Shown here piece after piece: positions 58,440 to 64,000 of a stretch of 64,000 nucleotides of DNA. The position numbers and the translations under genes were made by a program. Source of the DNA: Neurospora intermedia. Taxonomy: Eukaryota > Ascomycota > Sordariomycetes > Sordariales > Sordariaceae. The first letter of the stretch is position 1. Each line of letters starts with the position of its first letter. The stretch covers positions 496,001 through 560,000 of the forward strand of contig BTPP01000004.1 in NCBI GenBank assembly GCA_037102815.1, written 5' to 3'. The notes under the pieces are model-generated. The model made no database searches, was not told where the DNA came from, and saw nothing but the letters and a program-made list of their open reading frames with translations.

Positions 58440-59600
58440 GCTTCAGTCTATCTGGGGCGCAATGGATGCTGTCGTCGGTGTACTCTTCACATCTGGTGTC
58501 AGCTGGCGGTGTAAACATCGACCAAGATGACGGACGGCGGACACGGACAGCGTCGTCCCTGCTTCTTGCGCATGGCTATTTCCTTAACATATCACGCCAT
58601 GTTCCCCCCGGTGGCCCTTATGTTCACATTGGGCCTTTTCTTTGTCGGTTGACCACTTCAAGTTGTCCTTCCACGGATGGACTTCCTAACCTCACCTCTC
58701 TCACGACAAACCCTGCTCTCAAAAGAAGAATTTTCTTCCAACGCCTCACAGCGCCTCTCATCTCACTCCCCTCACGATCTCGCGGTGGTCTCACGGTGGT
58801 CTGGTCTGTCCCGGTCCGGTCTTTCAAACGGATGTTGTCGGCGGTTTGACTGCTTATAGCTCAGTAGCATTAGCGAAACATTAGCATGGTCACGGCTAGG
58901 TGTTGGTACGGTTTCGGTTCGGTTCGGTTCGGTTTTGTTTTTGTTAGATAGACCATGCGGCATATCCTTAGAGGATGTTTCTGTTTTTCTTCTTCTGTTT
59001 TCCGTTTGATAGTAACAATGCATGCATGGATGGACGCACGGGTGCACGGATGGATGGATGGACGGATCGATGGGGAGGGAAAAAAAGGTTATTTAGGATT
59101 GGTTGGCGTTGGTGGATTTTGTATCCTTATGTTACCTTTTAGGGAAGATGGAAGATGGAAGATGTACGCTTTACAATCACCTACTCTCTTCATTCACGTA
59201 CACATTCATATGGCTTCCACTTTGAGGTCTTGAGGTTAGGTCATGTTGGTGATGCCATTTTTGTTCTGTTGGGCTGGCTGGACCCAGGGCAATGTCGGCT
59301 TGCAATGATGATCATGATGGATTGAGGGAGGTTGTATTTACAGATGGGACACTTGCTCTCACTTACTTCCGGCGAGAGTATCTTATTGACACACAATGAA
59401 GAGTTGGATGGTATTGGTCTGCTCTGGCGAAAGTTTATCTCAGCGCTCAGACTGTCTCTTTCCCCGGCGACGGATCCAGTGGGTCCAGCATTTTTTTGAT
59501 GTGGGTCTTTGTAATTTTTCATATTTGGACGTAATTGTTTGTATTGACCCACTTTTTTCTAAGAACGCTTAAGAAAGAGGTCTGAGTTGCCGATGCAGAA
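58440..59600. other. Intergenic region before the RIP-eroded block
   Basis: It contains a GGTTCGGTTCGGTTCGGTTT microrepeat (about 58915-58935) and ATGGATGG/ACGGATGG runs (about 59020-59070). No gene was seen. Confidence 0.45.
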
Positions 59601-59728
59601 AATCCCAGACCGTGTCTGAGCTCCCATACAAACCGCCCAGATGGGAATATAGTTAGTCCCTAATTGAATAATATTAATAATACGGTATAATAAAATGAAA
59701 TATATAATAAGGATATCCTTAACGAGGC

Positions 59729-59838
59729 GGTTCCGATAGTATAATTAGTTTTCTAATGCGACGTTGGGAAGGTTATTCAATTAGTAAAAAGGTTGGACTT
59801 TAGACCGTATCTAAGGCGAATCGTTTAATTTCAACCTT
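59729..59838 (+). other. tRNA-like or SINE-like remnant
   Basis: GATAGTATAATTAGTTTTCT resembles a RIP-changed tRNA A box and ATCGTTTAATTTC a changed B box, about 80 bases apart. The acceptor and anticodon stems are not convincing, so this is more likely a SINE or tRNA pseudogene than a working tRNA. Confidence 0.25.
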
Positions 59839-60599
59839 CATTTCAATTATTACCCTTTATTTAACTGCTTTGAAATTTTATAGAGAGTATTGTTACAATT
59901 ATATTATCCTCGGACTATAATTTTTTTACTGTTGTATAAGGTTGTATTTCTCCCTTTTATATTATATTATTAGATGCTAGCTTTATTAATACTATAGATC
60001 CTTTCGATAATACTAGTAAAATAAATATTTTGTAAGTAATATAGGGTATTTTGAATAGCTTATAGCTACGCCCTAGCTAGGTTAAAATAGTTATACGACT
60101 TATACGCAATAAGAAGGATATAATCCTAATAGCTATAATTAAGTATAGTAAAAGTATTGTACTATATTCGTTTTTAGTATTAGAATATAAAGTTATAGTA
60201 CAAATTGTACTTCTTACTAAGTTTAGAGAGAATTAGAGGGACGATATTTCTAAGAGGGTTATAGGTTTAATACTAATTTAGATTAATATAGACGTTATTT
60301 TGCGTATAAGGTTAGATAAAGAAAAAGAGTACGAGGCTGAAATACGAATTTCTACTAATAATTTTCAATACTATAGATTTTAGATATATAGGAAGATATC
60401 TAATAATATAAATATAGCTACGTTCTTCTTAACTTAGAGTAAGCTACTAGCCTTAAATTTAAAGTAATCCTTCGAGATTCGGATTTTTATAAAAGAATTG
60501 GTTTTTTCGCTATTAACGAACTATATATAGTATATAAATAAGGATAGGATTTCTATAAAGAATTCTAGCTTTTATATATATTGAGACCTTTCTTCCTAC

Positions 60600-61450
60600 G
60601 TTATATCCCTTAGTTTGGTTGTACTATAATACTTAATAGTATTAATTAGGATTTTATTATTGAAAAAGCTGGCTTTAATGTAATTAATTTCGAGATTATT
60701 CGTACTTCTATAAATCGCCTAGAAATCTCTATCGTTATATAGCCTTTTCTACGAAATAATATCGGCAATTTTAAATAGTTGGAATTTCTAGTATATAAAT
60801 TTACGAGCGAAACGCGAAGGGATATACTTAAAACTATTATTTATATCGATAATACTAATCTTATTATTGAAGTACGCTATATCCTTATAAATTATTTTTA
60901 TAAATATAGCGGTTTTAATAAGATTATAGTTCGGAAGGTTATTCGTATATATAAATTATATATCTATACGGTAAATAAGGATATTATTTATACCGATTTT
61001 GTAGCGGAAGAGATAGATTATTAGATTATTATTATAATAGTAGCTTTAGGAATGGGAATAGATATCCCTAATATTGAAAGGGTAATCCAATTCGGTATAC
61101 TAAAAGGAACCAATTTTTCCGATTTGTAGCAGCGCTTTAGAAGGGTAATATATAAGAAGGAAGGATAAGGTATAGCCTATTATTTCGTACCCTTTTAGGC
61201 TTTCAATTATTTAGGTTCGGAAGAAAGGTAATTAAGGTAATTAAGTAGGAAGATATAATAAGCGCAACGTCTTCGAGTACAATATTAATATACTCCGGCC
61301 GTCCTAAGCCGGCTGATAAACCTTATTGCTCGAGGCGACGACGACGACGACGACGGTAGTAGAGATAGTAATAGTAATAATAACAACGATGTAAGTTAAA
61401 TTAATAGCGATAATTAAAAGTAAGATTTATTGTTGGAGGGTTTGGAGTAG
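60600..61450 (+). pseudogene. Decayed RecQ-like SF2 helicase
   Basis: Plus-strand reading gives GFNVINFEIIRTSINRLEIS near 60670, then LKTIIYIDNTNLIIEVRYIL (about 60827-60886), then VALGMGIDIPNIERVIQFGI (about 61040-61100) and QRFRRVIYKKEG (about 61128-61165). These match helicase C-terminal motifs IV, V and VI of RecQ-type enzymes in the right order. A polyaspartate/serine tract (ARGDDDDDDGSRDSNSNNNN, about 61330-61390) follows. It is disrupted by numerous stop codons of the kind RIP makes. Such helicases occur in fungi as subtelomeric (telomere-linked) genes and in some repeated elements; which applies here cannot be told. Confidence 0.6.
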
Positions 61451-63034
61451 TATTCCTTATATAAATTCAAATATAAGGTTAAATAGACCGAATCTAATAA
61501 AAATCAATAAAAAAAATAGGATTTACTTTTATTCTACTTCCTTAATACTCCGTATTTTCGAAAAGTAATATTTCAATACCTTTAAAAATTAAATAATCCT
61601 AATCTAGAATATAAAAAACTGGTATTAAATAGCCTCTATTATAATAATTTTAATTACAACCTAAAGTTAGGAAGAATTTCTTTAATAAATGTAGAGTAAA
61701 GAGATAATACGTACGATAAATTATCAGCGAACTTTTTTATAGCCTTATTACTTCTGTATATTTTAGTATAGTATAAAAAAAAGGTATAAAAACTTATTTC
61801 TAAAGTATAATAGTATTTTAATATTATATTAGAAATCTTTATGCTAGCTAGGCTTTAGAATACAGTAGTACGATAGTTTGTAGTTAGTTTGCGTATTAAA
61901 AAACTATTATTTATAGATATTAATAGATTAATTTAGAAAATCCTAGACCTTCGGATATAGGAATACTTGGAAGATTATAGCGAAGCGCTTATTAAATTCT
62001 ATAAGAAGCTTTTCGTTAAAGTATATAATATATAGGATAAAGAGAAAGAGGTTCGCTCCGGTCGTATATCGGATATTTATATTATTATTAGTACTTCTAT
62101 TACTACTACTTCTCCTATTACCTCTATATTTTCAATTTTAGATTTATTTAATCTTCTTAAACCTTCGTTGAGAGGCTAAATAATCGAGTATTCTACTATA
62201 AGATTTTAGGATTTATTTAAATATTTTACAGAGTTAAGCGCTAGAGAGGTAGAGAGATAATAGTAATAATAAGGAGAATAGGAAGTATAGGAAGTATAAA
62301 GGGGAGGAAATAGAGAATAAGAAGTTCTAGTTACCCCTAAAAGAATTCTAACTCTAATTCCGGATTTTTAGCAAACCGATAAACTTATTGCAATACTATA
62401 GAGAGAATTAGTAGGGATACCTACTGTCTGTGGTTTTTAAGTAATTAATAATATTGTAAGACGGTTAGAAGAGGAGTTATTACGATTAACTACGCTCGTT
62501 TAAATTCTATTACAAATATTAGTATTAGAATTAATTACACTATTTATAAATATAGTAAGGTAATTAATAACCTAACTTAGGACGCCTATATTAGGTAAAG
62601 GTTAAAGCCGAGCTAGTACTCCTATTATTAATACCTTTAGTAAGAGGGCCCCGTATAAACATACAATTATATTAAGAGTTCTAGGATTACTAGTAATAAA
62701 GAAGTAGATAATAGATAAATTTATAATATTATATATATATTTCTATTAATATTACGTTACATTTATATCGTATATATAAAAAATCTCTATAGTTTACCAA
62801 ATTTAAACCTTATACTAAAACGCTAAGACAGGAAGGTACTTAGCAATTGAGACTTAGATTTAAGGGTACAATACTAGCCAAAATATTACTAAATTTAACC
62901 CTTTCAACGAAAGATAATTATTATTACATTTAATAATCCTCCTACACTTTACAAATACTTTTAAAACGCTCTAATTAATCTATATAATCTACTTCTAACT
63001 ACCCTACTATTACTAGCCCCCCCGGGGGTACTAT

Positions 63035-63120
63035 AGGGACGCCCGTAGTATAATAGTAAAGAGAACGTTTCTACTATTATTAATATAAATATATAGAAAA
63101 CTCTCGTATTCAATTCCCTA
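63035..63120 (+). other. tRNA-like remnant
   Basis: GCCCGTAGTATAATAGTAAA resembles an A-box region and CTCGTATTCAATTCCC a B-box/T-loop region after C-to-T type changes. The stem pairing is poor, so a RIP-hit tRNA or tRNA-derived SINE is likelier than a functional gene. Confidence 0.3.
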
Positions 63121-64000
63121 CTTATAACTTATCTTTTCTTTAAATACTTAATTATTATATTGCTAACCTCTCTCAAATCCTTCTTATCTTTAAATTTTAG
63201 TGTTAATTACGTAGGGCTATTTTAGGGAATAGGAGATGTAAGACCGCTATAAGACGTACTATCTCTCGGTACCGTTAATAGTTATTCTATAAAAGGGTAT
63301 ATTATAAGGTATTCGACTAGGGTGCGTAAAATAAGTCGAATTGAATTCCTTTCTTTTTTTTATACTATATCTACCTACCTCTATTCTTATAACGCTACCT
63401 CTAAAAAATATTAATATATTAAGGCTAGTTTAGCCCGTTAAATTAATTATATTAAGACTCTAAATATCGCTACCGTTTAGTGCATTAAAGAGACGAGTAC
63501 TTTCTTCCTCCTATATTAAAGCTCCGTTTTGTATAGTAAATTAAATTATCCTTAGTATAAAACGTTAATTTACTATATTAATTAACTTAGGGATAACCTT
63601 ATTCCAATTTAATAGTTTAGTAGTTAAAGTAAACTGCCCTTTTATATATATATTTAGTATATTAAATATATAAGGAGATAATTCGGTAGAGGGATAATAG
63701 TAAATTATATTATCCTTATATAATTTAAATATATATGAGATAATATTGATAGTAGTATTTCCTACTATATATATTCCCTTTGCAATCCTCCCAAATACCT
63801 TCTCTATTATCTTTCTAATAGTACCTAAGTAATTGTTATTAAAAGATAGCCGTATAAATATACTATACAGATTATAAATTGAGTTTTTATTATACTTAAT
63901 ATCTAGAGTATAATTGAGGTTTAAATACTTATTAAATAAATTAATAGGCTTGTAACTATTTCTAACTATAATATAACGAACTAAGCCGCCCTTGAGAATA

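Larger units (their letters stand above)
59601..64000. repeat. RIP-eroded TA-rich block
   Basis: Composition changes sharply after about 59,640 to TA-rich DNA with abundant TpA, the same signature as bases 1-12,850. It holds a decayed RecQ-like helicase (listed separately), tRNA-like remnants and otherwise unassigned eroded repeats up to the window end. From 61,450 to 64,000 I recognise nothing beyond the tRNA-like remnant near 63.05 kb. Confidence 0.65.

Overview
The window looks like a piece of a filamentous ascomycete chromosome, most likely a Sordariomycete of the Neurospora/Sordaria kind. The evidence is short GT-AG introns with CTAAC/CTGAC-type branch sites, fungal-specific gene families (Crh-type GH16, Clr5 domain, DUF4604, DUF2235), wide gene spacing, and two outer blocks in which repeated DNA has become extremely TA-rich in the way repeat-induced point mutation (RIP) leaves it. 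These calls come from reading the sequence; no database search was possible.

Layout. Bases 1 to about 12,850 are a RIP-eroded nest of Ty3/Gypsy-type LTR retrotransposon relics, including a gag-only element with 317-bp LTRs and a 5-bp target duplication sitting inside another element's reverse transcriptase. A short interstitial telomere-like tract (about 13,009-13,056) and a TIR-flanked 0.76-kb repeat mark the boundary. Bases about 14,150-59,600 are gene-bearing and not RIP-affected, apart from one small TIR element (54,299-55,473). Bases about 59,600-64,000 are again RIP-eroded and contain a decayed RecQ-like helicase and two tRNA-like remnants.

Genes in order: Crh/Utr2-type GPI-anchored GH16 cell-wall transglycosylase (+); Clr5-domain protein (+); DUF4604 protein (+); cytochrome c oxidase subunit 4 (-, five exons); a conserved-looking nuclear-type protein of unknown role (+); OHCU decarboxylase of the uric acid pathway (+); a dynamin/Mx-like GTPase (+); a DUF2235 alpha/beta hydrolase (+); a 1354-residue presumptively mitochondrial coiled-coil protein with a HEPN-like RNxxxH motif (-); a decayed gene of an unrecognised fungal family (-); a PhzF-family isomerase-like protein (+); Prp19 spliceosomal ubiquitin ligase (+); and a RING protein with SUMO-interacting motifs that resembles a SUMO-targeted ubiquitin ligase (+).

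The genes do not form one pathway. Most are independent housekeeping or accessory genes with their own promoters. The least explained items are the HEPN-like mitochondrial protein, a coding-like spliced segment just after the DUF4604 stop, an in-frame 78-bp duplication spanning the Prp19 stop, coding-like fragments at 18.4-20.1 kb, and the TIR elements.
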